Origin: Misgurnus anguillicaudatus
Taxonomy: Eukaryota; Chordata; Actinopteri; Cypriniformes; Cobitidae
Assembly (NCBI RefSeq): GCF_027580225.2
Contig: NC_073361.2
Location: forward strand, 18,919,001-18,983,000
Length of the DNA stretch: 64,000 nucleotides
Direction: 5' to 3'
Positions 52,701-62,930 of this stretch are shown here, piece after piece. Positions within the stretch are counted from its first letter, which is position 1, and each line of letters opens with the position of its first letter. The notes under the pieces are model-generated. The model did no database searches. It was not told where the DNA came from and worked only from the letters and a program-made list of their open reading frames with translations. The translations under genes and the position numbers were made by a program.

Positions 52701-55700
52701 CTGTATGTGCAGGAAGGGCAAACTTCATTTATTAACATTGGCACAATTTATTATATTGATGTAGCTGCTGTAATAAAAAACAATAAGCCAATTAAACCAT
52801 ACATTAGTGATTTTTTACCATGGTTAAGAGTATTTTTAAATCAATAAAAATAACTGTAACCTGTTGTGTCTTACTGATAAATACACACACAAAAAAAATA
52901 AAGCAACTGTCCTGTGTTGTGTGGAACTTACGGTACATTACAAGGTATACATTTTAATGTGTGTTTTCAAAACCATGACCATTTGTGCTACTAATGCAAT
53001 GCTTTACCAATGAGCTATACCTAAGCAGATGGGATAAAATCAAAATATGACAATGAAAGAATTTATTAAGTATTATTATATTATTGTTTTACAAGAGTTA
53101 GTGACACATGCAAGTCACATCTGACAATACTGCTGTAAATTGGGGTCTGTATATAACTTGGTAAGGCTAAAAAGTTTGTTTAATAAAAAAATAACAAGCG
53201 TTTCATCATCAAAAAAGAAGGGATGAAAATGAAAATGTCAGCGATGGGAAGTCACTTAAAAAAGGGAAGCTGATGAGAGGCAAAAACAACTGAAAGGTCA
53301 AAGGTCACATGTGTAATGAAGGAAGGAGGGCTGAGTATGTGCCGATGTGTTCCACTCACCTTGCAGAGGTGCACAACCATTCTCTATCGGTGCAGTGAGA
53401 TGCATGCAGAAAAGCAAGAGAAGACATGAGTGAGCAGAACAAAAGAGAGAGAGAGAGAATGGGTGGACGAGAGAGATAGAGAGAGTACTGCAATGGAAAA
53501 TAATAAGTTGATTCAATGCTGAATTGAGAACGACATGAGAGGAAGAAGCAATCCACAGTGAACATGAAAGCCGCAGTGGTTGATGGGACATGGCACATGT
53601 TGGGTCAAAAGCTCATTCCCAATGCTGGGTAAATACTGCACAGAACACATGTTGGGTCACTAAAGGAACACTCCACTTTTTTTTGAAAATATGCTAATTT
53701 TTCAGCTCCCCTAGAGTTATATATTTTTTTCTGCTTTGGAATCCATTCAGCTGATCTCTGGGTCTGGCGGTATCACTTTTAGCATAGCTTAGCATAATGC
53801 ATTGAATCTTATTAGACCCTTAGCATCGCTTAAAAAAAGACCAAAGAGTTTCGATAATTTTCCTATTTAAAACTTTTTAACTCTTCTGTAGTTATATCGT
53901 GTACCAAGACAGACGGGAAATTAAAAGTTGCAATTTTCTAAGCCGATATGGCTAGGAACTATACTCTCATTCTGGCGTAATAAGGAATTTGCTGTCATAC
54001 CATGCAGGTGCAATGATATAACGCAGCGGCCAAAAACAGTCCCCTGCTATTGAAAGTTACCAAGGGGACTATTTTCGGACAATGGGCGACATCCTGCGCC
54101 TGCTGCAGCCATAGTCAAGTTTAAATAGGAAAAATATTGAAACTCTTAGGTCATTTTTGAGCGTGATGCCAATGGTCTAATCAGATTCAACGGATCATGC
54201 CAAGCCACGCCAAAAGTGGTAACGCCAGACCCGGAGACCGGCCGAACGGATTCCAAAACAGCAAAAATCAAATGTTTAACTCTAGGTTTATTTAATAATC
54301 CAACATGTGTTCTGTGCAATATGTACCCATCATTAAGTTAAAAATAACCCAGAAGAATTTAAAGTGTTCATTACCTCGCGTTTGGCCAGCAGGACGTTGG
54401 GTACGATGTGTGGCAGACAGCGGCCCAGCATGAGCATAACACTCTGCTCACTGTCAGCGATTCGAGATACCTGAAAAACAACGACATGAAAATCAAACGC
54501 AAGAATGTCATCGCATAAAGACGGTCAACAGAGTGTCATGGACATATAATTAACCTTTAAAAGTGCACAGAGGCTTTCACTAAGACATGTCCTGCAATTA
54601 TAGCATAGCTGCAACCTAAGGACCTTTTCTGCTTTTGTGCTATAAACGTCTATTATGTGCCTATTAACTGGTAATGCATTCCTGTTAAATCACAAAAAAG
54701 TAAAAAGCACCAGCCCCTCTGCATTTCTTGGTAATACCTCTGATATCTTATGACTGCTAATGACTGGTTATGCTAGTATAAAGGAACAGTGCACCCAAAT
54801 AATAATGAATACTGACCCTCATGTCATTCCAAAACCATACGACTTTGTACATATGATCCAAAAAAGAGAAATAAAGCATTGATTTTTTTGCATTTACAAT
54901 TGATGGGGAGTCGTTCAAGTAACAGTGCACCATTAAAAGGAAAGCACCACAGTTTTTCAATATTTTACTATGTTTTTACCTCAACTTAGACAAATTAATA
55001 CATACCTATCTTTTTTCAACGACTGCACTTCATTTTTGCACATCGCATCGTGAATGTGTTAGCATTTCGCCTAGCCCCATTTATTCCTTAGGATCCAAAC
55101 AGGGATAAATTTAGAAGCCACCAAACTCTTCCATGTTTTCCCTTTTTTAAAGACTTCAACCTCTGGCCTAGTAAGATCATCACTCCTGTGAATTCCCCCC
55201 TCGCTCAAATTTCTCTCAAAATTACTGCGCCCGAGGTTGAAGTGAAGCAAATCAAGTGCTCTTCTGCCATACAATATAGTTCTCATTTTTTATCCACTTA
55301 AAAAATCGCCACGTTTTATTTTGTGCCCCCATACTTACTCGTGTAACTACTCATGTAACAGTCTTTAAATAGAGAAAACATGGAAGTGTTTGGTGGCTTC
55401 TAAATTCATCCCTGTTTGGATCCCAAGGAATGAATGGGGTTAGGCTAAATGCTAACACATTCAATATGCGCTGTACAAAGATTGAGTGCACGCATTGAAA
55501 AAGATAGGTAGATATTAATTTGTCTAAGTTGAGGTAAGAACATAGTAAAATATTGAAAAACTGTGGTGTTTTCCTTTGGAAAGGTTTGACAAACAGACAT
55601 TATTTTTTTCATATGGTGAACTGTTAACCATGTGACCGGATTGAGTCAGCAAATTCAAATGGAGAACCAGCTCAGTCTGAATGGTGATTGAATTATTCAG

Positions 55701-58700
55701 AGCAGTTTTATGAATTATATCAACTGATTCATTGAAATGATCCAATTCACAAATTGTTAGATTGGAGATGACAACAATTTTATAGGATAAAGACCTTAAA
55801 TATGTGACCCTGTACCAGAAAACAAGTCATAAGTAGGCACAGGTATATTTGTAGCAATAGCCAACAATACATTGTATGGGTCAAAATTATATATTTTTTT
55901 GTGACAAATAAAGATATAAAGATTTTTTGTTCCATGAAGAAGATATTTTGTAAATTTCATACCACAAATACATTTAAAAATGCATTTATCATTAGCTTAT
56001 TAACTTTAAAAGCAATTGCTTTAAAATTTAGATTTTTTGCACCCTCAGATTCCAGATTTTGAAATAGTGGTATTTTGTCCATAGATCGTCCTATCCTAAC
56101 AAACCATATATCAATGGAAAGCTTATTTATTCAGATTTCATATGATGTATAAATATTTTTTGTGGTCCAGGGTCAAATATGACCCTGTTATTTTTACTGT
56201 TGTTTTGTGTCATTTTTGGAATTTGAAAGCATCTTTCCTCAATAGGCTTTATGCCCAGCTGCACCACCTCCCGAACTTCAGCCAGCTCCTTGTTTCCTGT
56301 CTGCCATTATTGGACAAACTGATTAATCCAGGTGTGCCTGACCTCAGTAGTCACAACAACAATAATCAGACTGACCTGGATTGGTCAGTTTGTCCGGTGG
56401 TGGCGGACGGGAAACGGGGAGCTGGCTGAAGTTCAGGAGGTGGTGCAGCTGAGCATAAAGCCTATTAAATGAAAATATATGATAAAGAGTAAAACATTTG
56501 TATGTCACAGAAGGAAGTCACAAAAAAATTGAAACAACATTAAGATGAGAAAATAACTTTTTTATATATTTTTTTTATTAATTATTTCTTTAAAAGCCAT
56601 TACAGACTCCCTCCACGTGCTTGTTTGTGTACGCAACCCGATCACACTCACCTCTGAGCCCAGCCTACTGTCAGCAGACATTCGACAGAAGGACAAAAGA
56701 GCTTGGTGGAAGGCCGGAGACAGTTTTCTGCATGAGCAAACAAAACATGATTTAACAAGCCAAGCCTCCTCCACCTCCGGTTACTGTACAACTGCACATA
56801 TTAGCCATACTTTCCACACTACAAGACAAAACTTTGATATTTGAAGAATAAAAACAAGCAAAGGATAATTTGTCTGAATCAGCCTCATGAGTTAAAATCT
56901 ATTCAGAGCAGATGTGTAAAATGATGATGAGTGGAATATAAGGTGCCAGTCAGCATTGCTGTGAGGTGTGTTGGTGCAGAATGATGTTGTGCTTAATGCA
57001 GTGCTGCCACCTAGTGGCCAAAATAGCTCTGTCTATAACACAGTGTACTACATTTACAATTATGCATTTGGTAGACACTTTTATCTTAAGCGATTCAATC
57101 TAAAAATGAGTTTTATTAGTATGTGTATTCAATGGGATCACGCAATGCTCTACCAATTGAGCAACATGGACTACATAAAGCCTAAGTGGGTGATTCTCGC
57201 GAAATTAGACTTATGAGGTGTCATGAAATATTAAAAAAAGTAAATGCAAAGTAAGGGTATCAAAAATAAGAAGCATACAGTTACAAACATATCTTCATGT
57301 ACTATTTTGCACATGATTTCAAATGACATCATACAAACCAATTTTGTTGTTATTTCCACATTTAAGGGGAAAGTTTTCATTACCGCAATGTGTCCATAAC
57401 TGGATTTTGGTTCTTTGACATGGAAATATTTATAATTAAAAAATCTAAAAAATAAAAAGCTTCAGTGCATGGTATACTATAAACATTTACAGTAAAGAAA
57501 CATGTGGTGTTTAGTGATCATTGGTAAATGTAGAGACAATAATAAGGAATATAAATGTGTCCAAGAACAATTTTCTCATCCTCCGCAACAATTTTCAATC
57601 ATTGTTTAAGCCCTCAATGACCTAACATTTAAATAAAAAGTTGTTGGAAGGGACATAATTGACTGTGACACTCAAGATGGCTACCAGGTAAGTAGTTCTT
57701 ATTTTTTCTCTCCAGATAAAAGTTGAAATTTAGTTTGTTGTAGTACCTTAACAACTTTTTAGTTCTCATTACAGAAATATGAGTTTGTACATGCATATAT
57801 TTAATGTAATATCATGTTGTGGTAATTATAATTTTTTATAATGATAATCTAAAAAATGTAAATAATTCTATAGGAAATATTTTTTAAATCCTCTAAAAAT
57901 AATGGTTATAGTAAGTTCAGACCTTAATCTCATATGTGCAAAAAAAGGACACCTTTTTAAGTCTGGATTTCGTGAGAATAACCCAAGCACTATTGAAAAT
58001 CCAAGAATGATCAGCCAAATAATCTTGAGGTGTGCTATAATTTTCCATCAGATGTTTATTGGACACGTCACTTCTAGTGGACCTGGGTCAGTATGCAACC
58101 ATGCACAACATCCTTAGCAACACCCTAGTAACCCCCAAAAAGTCTTACATAAAAAATGGGTTGTTTTGAACCCATGGTTGGGTAAAATACAGACAAACCC
58201 AAACACTTGGTCCCCAAAAGATAAAAATTAGGTTAAAAAAGACATAAAAATTAGGTTGTTTTTAACCCATGGTTGTGTAAAATACAGACAAACCCAACCA
58301 ATTGGTTTAAATTAACCTATGATGGTTAGTTGGGTCAAATATGCATATTAATTTAAACCAGCGGCTGGGTTTGCGTCCTTCACTTTGGAGGTGTGTGCAT
58401 CCCATCAGTCCATCACTACATGAGTCATTATTGTGTCCGACGACTAAAAGAGTTCAAGTCTCACCTGTTGGGTTGATCAAACAGCACTGAGCCTTTGACT
58501 TGTGGACTCTTAGGCTTGAGTTTGTTGTGAGGTTGTGTAGTAGGAGTTGTGCCATCAGTACAGTCAGTAGAGGTTGTTGTGGAAGTTGAGGTCTTTGTAG
58601 TGTTGGAGTCTGGGGTGTCATCTGTCTCTGTGACACCCCGTATGTCCAAATACTGTCCATTGTCTAAAGGAGTCTTATCACATGGAGGGTCTTTTCCACA

Positions 58701-61700
58701 CTGAGCTGAGTTTATTATTACGGATGAGGGTTCTGATGAGACGTTCCTTTGAAGAGCCTGGATATCACTGCACATCCACACACAAATCAAACTATTTAAT
58801 ATTTGACCCGGTCTGTGAAATTCAAGTTAAAGACTTATAATCTAATTATGAGATTGGGAGCATCAAAGTTTGATTTTAACTCATTCCCCACCAGCCATTT
58901 TTATTTTAAAAGTTTCCGACAGCATTTTTTTGTGATTTTCAGAAAAGTTTCACAAAATGCCTTCCAGGAAAATTTTCTTCTAAGAAATATATAAACAACA
59001 TACAAATATATTAAATGAAACAAAAGACCCTCTGCTTTCAAACAAACAAATAAATATACAAAATGGGGAAAAAAAACGTTTCGTCGCATCTATATTTTTT
59101 TCTCTGCTTATAAACTCTTAAATATTGGTATTTAAAAAAATACTTTTTTTAGCAAAATGCTAAAATAATTGCATATTTGTGAAGGAATATTGTTAGGGAT
59201 CAGATTCAGAACAGAACAATTATCAAAACATACACAGAGTTTAAAATGAGTAAATAACGTTTTGTCTTATGATTTTCCATAAATTGGGTAATTGCACATC
59301 TAGTGGATAATTGCGGTATTGCAGGAACACTTTTTTCATGCAAATGTTTTCTCTTAATTGACAAGATAAATAGTCAATGGCGGGGAAAGAGTTAATCATT
59401 CATTTTAATCTTTGACATGACCTAAGTCAATATTAAAGATATCAAGGTTATACTTTGACAGAATGTTATTACATTATGTAAGATGAGTTAAGGTGGAAAC
59501 AGTAAATAGCACGGAGATGATCTAACAAAAATCCCATAAAACACTGCAAAAAACAATGGGTGTTGGCTTTTGATATGGGGTATTGACAGTTCATTGCCAT
59601 TACAGCTATAATCTCTAATGTGTACATAGAAAACCATCCTGCAACCTTTAAGCTGTATAACATTGAAATGAGAGTTATTGAAATATTAAAATAGCTCATG
59701 TTTCTTAATTTATGTATGTCCTCCAATTTTGTACTTAGGAAATATTTATACTGCAAGTAGGGATGCACCGATAGGATTTTTTTGGGAGGGCAATACCAAT
59801 TTAAACAGACAACTATGGGTCGATACCGATATTAAACACTTGTAGGGATGAGAAAAATTGCCGGTTTCACGGTTAACCACGATAAAATGTCCGGGCGGTT
59901 AGTATTATCGTTCAAAATTTAATTATCATTTCACCCGTGTTTGATTACCATGATTTTGAAAACTTGTGGTAAATCCTGTCCAGCCAGAATCAATTTGACG
60001 CAGGTGCGCACATGCAACATAGTTTTTTTTTTTGCACAAGGCGGCATTTAAGGGCTAATGTATTGTATTCATTCACGGTTAACTTTTTAGACAGATTTCT
60101 TTATTTATTTTTTTACCACAGAAATAATTTCAGGGACATGAAATATTAAATTGTGATTTTCAAAAATAATACTTGTTCAAATGTTTTCAGTGTGTGTATC
60201 AGTACTTTTTGAACTTTTCCATCTCATTTAAAAAACAAACAAACATGATAATATTGATAACCATGATAACTTTGGTTACTATTATCACAATATAAAATGT
60301 TCATACTGTCCCATCCCTAAACACTTGTATACAATGCTATACTATACAATGGGCCTAATATAATAGTTTATTTCTGCATCAAATAATTTTTAGTGAACAT
60401 GGATTGGATCTATTTAACATTCAACTGACCAACATAATAAGAGAGGCACAAAGCAAGATAACATTTTGGCGATTTTTGGTCTCTTTCCGAGATTTTGAAA
60501 AAAGCCCAGACCACAGACATTTTCCCGAAATACTCTTACTCTGACCGCATGGCTCACATGACTAACTGGGTGATTCTCACGAAACCATTGAAACACCACA
60601 GCACTAATGATTTTAGCTTTAAAATGTGTAATATAGTAACATTAAAAAGCATCAGAATTAACACAATACTGTGTTCTACCTTGCACAATGTGTGATTTCA
60701 ACATAAGATTTTATAATTGTACATTTTATCTCATTTTCTGCTGAAATTCTCATTACCGCAATGTGTCCGGCTGTGTTTGAACATGCGTTATGTTGTAATT
60801 TAATCAAATTAACACAAAAATATTAAGAAAAAAAATAAATTGATGTTTTGCTAGACTACTTTAGATGACAGAAAAATATTTACTGAATATTCATGTATAA
60901 TAATAATGAAGAAAAATTAGGAAAATGAAGTGTCCATGCCTGATGTTCTCATCCTCCGCAACACTTTTTGAGAACAGTTTAAGCACACATACAGAATTTT
61001 AATAAAGTTTGATTTTGAGTGACCAAGCACATGGACCAGTTACTTCAAGATGGCTACCAGGTAAGATAATTTTTTACAGTTAATTTGAAATATTGTCTTG
61101 TCAGAATGCTTACACGACATTTTGATTATCATTACCGCAACAGATGCTTATTAAATGTTAATTTAATTAATAGAAGCATAATACTTTGATTTTAAATGCA
61201 TGTGCAGAATCTCCAAATTATGTTCTTTCAGGTTTGTCATGTCATTTTGAAAATATGTCAGTGTTGATGTTTTCTGACTGTTGCGGTAATGAGATTTTTT
61301 AGGACGAATTTTTTAAATTATGTTACAAAAAGTGTTAAATGATAAGTAAAAGTTTTTAAATTAATGTTCCCATTTACTCCAGACTTTGTTTTTCAATGTC
61401 TGGTGGGAAAAAAAGTAAATTTAAGCAATTTTTACATTTTCATGCTTGACATTTTTAAAACCAAGTTTTCGTGAGAATCACCCAACTAGGTGATTTACTA
61501 TTTTTTCCCCCAATCGTACGTCTGACAAACTATAATTTGTACAGATTTTACAGAAAAGTATTTACTTTTGATAATTATTTAAAAAAAAGAATGCTGGATT
61601 ATGCAACAGACAGATACATCGGTGCATCACTAACTGCAAGCATTATGTGCTTTGATTTACCGTATGTTTGATGTTTGAACATCATTACTGACTGTATTAA

Positions 61701-62770
61701 ATAATAATTAAAAACAAGCAATGCAAACGCATATTTCATAATCTAGAAAACAGATGCATAAAATGCACAGATAATGATGAATGACATGAAGAAAACTATT
61801 TAGGGCGCTCATCTCTCACTAAGAAGTGTAAATGCCATACGGAAAAATGTCAGAGAGCAAAAGGTTATAATAATGTGAGGCTGTTAAGCAGAACATTTTT
61901 TGAAGTTTGTTATTAGAGCTCTCAAAAGTGCAAGAATACCGCTCATTATTATCCTGTCACTACTACTTATCCGTAACCTAACCATAACTTTCTACTCCAA
62001 CTTGCCAGGACTTCAGATAAATTAAGATCTTGCAATCTTTCAGCTGCACTCACATCTTGATATATTTCCACCAAGAAATATGCTTTACATAAACATCATC
62101 CAGCCGCGGTAGGACAGCAGTCATTAAATCTGACAGTAATCATAGGCTACTCAAACTATACTGTATCACGTGACAGGGTTCTGTTGTACAACCGCCATGT
62201 GGTGACTCTTACCTTTGGAGCTTCTTAATCTGTTCGGCCAGACTCTGTTTTTCACTGTTCAACAAATTGATCTGATATTCCAGCTCCTGAACAACTGTCT
62301 CTTGCTGCTATGGATGACACAAAAATATATTGCAATTTTTGATAAGTAGTCCAAATGGTAAATTATGAATATGTAAATGGACGTGTAAATACCTGAATGC
62401 TTTCAGTTTGCTGCACAGGTTCCTGTAAATAGCTGTCGTCAGGAAAATCGCTTGGATCAACACCGACGGCCACATCCACGGTATCCTTATGCAACGGCAG
62501 GCTGCCAGAGTTCCTGTAGAGCTGGAGCAAGTCTGACGGTTTGGGAATGTTAAGACCCACATCATCCCACAACTCAAAGTCCTGGAAAGGAGAAATTAAT
62601 TAACTAAAACAGATGAGTGCAATGCAGATGGATAAAACTGATGAATTAAAGATTACCTGATCGTCGTTTTCATCAGAGAATGTGATGGACGTTAATTTGT
62701 ATTCATTTTTTAATAAATATTCATTTACTAAAAAGTTTAAGGCTCGCTTTTCAAGAGAGCGGATTGGTTC
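28584..62770 (-). CDS. relch: RELCH (LisH, coiled-coil and HEAT repeat protein; KIAA1468), 5' exons off window
   Basis: Exons: 62770-62657, 62581-62393, 62307-62213, 58767-58465, 56727-56652, 54470-54375, 49084-48972, 48873-48783, 46538-46467, 44731-44591, 44497-44333, 44192-44045, 43775-43619, 42304-42181, 42003-41955, 41570-41491, 41401-41295, 38837-38738, 36859-36777 or 36156-36074, 35763-35700, 33595-33457, 33242-33126, 31713-31625, 31098-31028, 28704-28584. With one of the alternative pair they sum to 2904 nt: 967 residues plus stop, phases consistent throughout. Human RELCH is about 1216 residues and its LisH begins near residue 255, so about 250 N-terminal codons lie to the right. From published work on RELCH, it binds Rab11 and OSBP and promotes cholesterol transfer from recycling endosomes to the trans-Golgi network. 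It is a cytosolic, ubiquitously conserved scaffold. Identification rests on long near-identical stretches along the protein. Confidence 0.96.
28804..29248. mobile_element. hAT MITE (tgcaccgat / atcggtgca ends)
   Basis: Ends tagtgatgcaccgat and atcggtgcatcccta are flanked by exact 8-bp duplications gatgtgac at 28796-28803 and 29249-29256. It lies about 100 bases upstream of the last relch exon and is homologous to the outer element at 59758-61632. Confidence 0.85.
29257..29802 (-). mobile_element. TGGGTGATTCTC element, reverse orientation, one end replaced
   Basis: The terminus ctaatttcgcgagaatcaccc at 29783-29802 is the inverse of the left end of the copy at 57187. Homology runs down to ctggtagccat near 29320, where this copy continues with ggaaaccc-type sequence (minus strand) while the other two continue gtaag. 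Confidence 0.6.
31625..33242 (-). CDS. relch: relch exons flanking a probable U12-type intron
   Basis: Exon 33242-33126 encodes FVLPHLHKLALCNN...AYSALSCC and exon 31713-31625 encodes FISEELMVNHFLPGLKC...LSPEHE. Joining SCC to FISEE exactly as in human requires the intron to start TTATCCTT at 33125 and end CTTAAG at 31714. Both ends carry minor-spliceosome signals: the 5' core TATCCTT, and a branch site TTCTTAACT about 13 nt before the AG. A GT three bases earlier in the exon would also keep the frame but costs one Cys and has a poor donor. Confidence 0.85.
33834..34634. mobile_element. Fold-back MITE (TTAAAGGGATAGTTC ends)
   Basis: Ends ttaaagggatagttcggcca and tggctgaactatccctttaa are inverted, and arms of about 300 bases are complementary (ccaaacggctccacgatga against tcatcctggagccgattgg). 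It lies in the relch intron 33596-35699. Fragments of a related family occur at 40672-40935 and 54781-54930. Confidence 0.8.
34804..35187. mobile_element. Diverged hAT MITE
   Basis: Ends tagaattgcaccgat and atcagtgcacccctа-type sequence (35173-35187) are inverted. Flanks gtttttat at 34796-34803 and ctttttat at 35188-35195 match 7 of 8. Confidence 0.65.
36074..36156 (-). CDS. relch: relch alternative exon, version b (mutually exclusive pair)
   Basis: 83 nt from a TTGCAG acceptor to AATT|GTGAGT, same phases as version a. It encodes LILRGMSEALIDKRVAPALI then TLCSGPE(F). Seventeen of its first 27 residues equal version a. Using both exons adds 83 nt and breaks the frame, and using neither also breaks it, so a productive message should contain exactly one. 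Confidence 0.9.
36777..36859 (-). CDS. relch: relch alternative exon, version a (mutually exclusive pair)
   Basis: 83 nt from an AATCAG acceptor to AAAT|GTAAGT, phase 0 in and 2 out. It encodes LLVKGVNETLVAQRVVPALI then TLSSDPE(I). It sits between exon 38738-38837 (ending ARMFE) and exon 35700-35763 (beginning SVRIATIPAF), and is homologous to the exon 620 nt downstream. Using it alone keeps the frame. Confidence 0.9.
37693..38342. mobile_element. Complete TTAAAGGGACATTCCAC fold-back MITE
   Basis: Ends ttaaagggacattccac and gttgagtgtccctttaa are inverted. The interior is a GC-richer hairpin around 38050-38190. It is the best copy of the family at 1-880 and 53660-54290, and lies in a relch intron. 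Confidence 0.8.
38934..39956. mobile_element. Nested pair of inverted-repeat elements
   Basis: The outer ends atagagggtatgca and tgtataccctctat are inverted. Inside, 39059-39776 has ends aggctgtttacacttg and caagtgtaaacagcccc, with subterminal gatcacaagtg and cttgtgatc. No coding sequence was seen. Confidence 0.65.
40070..40560. repeat. Palindromic gtgtgcattatttt repeat with (CA)n tract
   Basis: Blocks aaaataatgcacac and gtgtgcattatttt alternate in opposite orientation near 40098, 40158, 40448 and 40506. A (CA) microsatellite lies at about 40454-40477. The same family flanks the element at 62931-63935 on both sides. Confidence 0.6.
41295..56727 (-). CDS. relch: relch HEAT-repeat exon block
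   Basis: Fourteen exons from KLSPAFHQALLSFCRM to SFVELG. Helical repeats are visible, for example LILCTACLHPEPKERDQLL, EAVVKSLGVIMGYIDDPDKY, GDPSERVVSATHQVFIPAF and INVTSSTCVHEFSRFFWRFC. They match the human HEAT region exon by exon. Acceptors and donors are all ordinary. The junction 43619/42304 gives NQF where human has NQL. Confidence 0.93.
42519..42986. repeat. Fold-back element in relch intron
   Basis: Two arms of about 165 bases (left from about 42536; right ending near 42975) are complementary. For example tggcctctctatttggcttt at 42657 pairs with aaagccaaatagagaggcca at 42824. Outer ends aaataactggatt and aacccagttattc are inverted as well. The frame 42760-42972 lies inside the right arm. 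Confidence 0.7.
44732..46466. other. relch intron without recognisable elements
   Basis: AT-rich intronic sequence. No repeat family, exon-like stretch or RNA gene was recognised. Confidence 0.6.
46975..48440 (+). repeat. Satellite of about 195-bp units rich in ctgggtt
   Basis: About seven units, marked by gctgggttgtttcaagcaaa near 47121, 47317, 47510 and 47708 and by degraded copies to 48300. Each unit has several ctgggtt/aacccag pairs that can form small hairpins, and a purine tract (gatgaaaaaggacgaaaaag). Similar single units lie at 3180 and 58150-58370. Open frames here (47272-47851, 48099-48353) merely repeat the unit. Confidence 0.85.
50030..51293. repeat. Long inverted repeat, ~470-bp arms
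   Basis: The left arm, 50030 to about 50500, starts ggacacctttgctctcttt. The right arm, about 50830 to 51293, is its close complement with only scattered differences: gtatgtaaaagtacc, cttcagttggtaacg and cacttgatcttactgaatta all recur. The central region contains a further palindrome with ends aaatatggacac and gtgtccatattt. It lies in the 5.3-kb relch intron 49085-54374. Confidence 0.85.
51401..51650 (-). repeat. Inverted copy of the centre of the 50-kb inverted repeat
   Basis: The reverse complement shares gcgatgtgtggttgacaatt, gcaattttgttat, atcacttggtttg and ttgaaacacttttttga in order with 50612-50830. The match is roughly 80 percent by eye. Confidence 0.7.
51651..53650. other. relch intron, mostly unremarkable
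   Basis: No coding signal. A GA-rich tract lies at about 53440-53485. 52965-53030 (aatgctttaccaatgagct) resembles the tRNA-like part of a teleost SINE, as does 57050-57175. Confidence 0.5.
53660..54290. mobile_element. TTAAAGG-type MITE, 3' end truncated
   Basis: Begins taaaggaacactccactttt and follows the 37693 copy in order to aactctagg near 54285, then stops. It lies about 70 bases from relch exon 54470-54375. Confidence 0.65.
54933..55577. mobile_element. Fold-back MITE (aaaggaaagcaccac ends)
   Basis: Left end aaaggaaagcaccacagttt and right end aaaactgtggtgttttccttt are inverted. It is the most complete copy of the family also seen at 25.5-27.1 kb. Confidence 0.75.
55803..56185. mobile_element. 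MITE with tgtgaccctg / cagggtcaa ends
   Basis: Inverted ends tgtgaccctgtaccag and ctggtccagggtca-type sequence. The interior caatagccaacaatacattgta also occurs near 4460. Confidence 0.55.
56236..56475. repeat. Hairpin with ~95-base arms between relch exons
   Basis: aataggctttatgcccagctg (56242 on) pairs with cagctgagcataaagcctatt (to about 56466), and tcagccagctcc with ggagctggctga. The loop is about 50 bases. It lies in the intron 54471-56651. Confidence 0.75.
57187..57985 (+). mobile_element. TGGGTGATTCTC element, copy 1
   Basis: Ends tgggtgattctcgcgaaat and atttcgtgagaataaccca are inverted, possibly with a 2-bp duplication (ag). The interior has the conserved catcctccgcaacaattt block and agatggctaccaggtaag at about 57675. 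Confidence 0.7.
58465..62581 (-). CDS. relch: relch linker and coiled-coil exons
   Basis: Exon 62581-62393 encodes DFELWDDVGLNIPKPSDLLQ, conserved with human. Exon 62307-62213 encodes a heptad-like helix (QELEYQINLLNSEKQSLAEQ), the coiled coil. Exon 58767-58465 is a 101-codon, Ser/Thr/Pro-rich linker without recognisable fold, ending VLFDQPNR. It is the least conserved part of the protein. Confidence 0.9.
59843..60319. mobile_element. Nested hAT MITE (tagggatga / catccctа ends)
   Basis: Begins tagggatgagaaaaattgcc and ends gtcccatcccta, with exact 8-bp duplications aacacttg at 59835-59842 and 60320-60327. Confidence 0.88.
60567..61484 (+). mobile_element. TGGGTGATTCTC element, copy 2, nested
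   Basis: Ends tgggtgattctcacgaaa and ttcgtgagaatcaccca are inverted; flanks are ac on both sides. Contains agatggctaccaggtaag near 61046, as in copy 1. Confidence 0.75.
62657..62770 (-). CDS. relch: relch LisH-domain exon
   Basis: Thirty-eight codons, phase 0 at both ends, starting EPIRSLEKRALNFLVNEYLL. The pattern is a LisH dimerisation motif, followed by TSITFSDENDDQ as in human RELCH. This is the most 5' exon in the window. 62771-64000 contains only repeats, so the upstream exons are outside. Confidence 0.95.
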
Positions 62771-62930
62771 CTGAAAAGAAACGTGTAGAATTATATTTAG
62801 TATGAAAAGTAAAAACAAGTAATATGTTGAATAAATTACCTAAGGAATAAATGATGACGGGCGGTTGAATAATTAAAAAATAATGCACAACGGAGTCAAT
62901 GATTCCGCTTAAACCACGATTACTTCAGAC

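Larger units (their letters stand above)
59758..61632. mobile_element. hAT element carrying two nested insertions
   Basis: Outer ends tagggatgcaccgat and atcggtgcatcacta are flanked by exact 8-bp duplications actgcaag at 59750-59757 and 61633-61640. Inside lie the elements at 59843-60319 and 60567-61484. Without them the element would be about 480 bases, like the homologous copy at 28804-29248. Confidence 0.88.
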
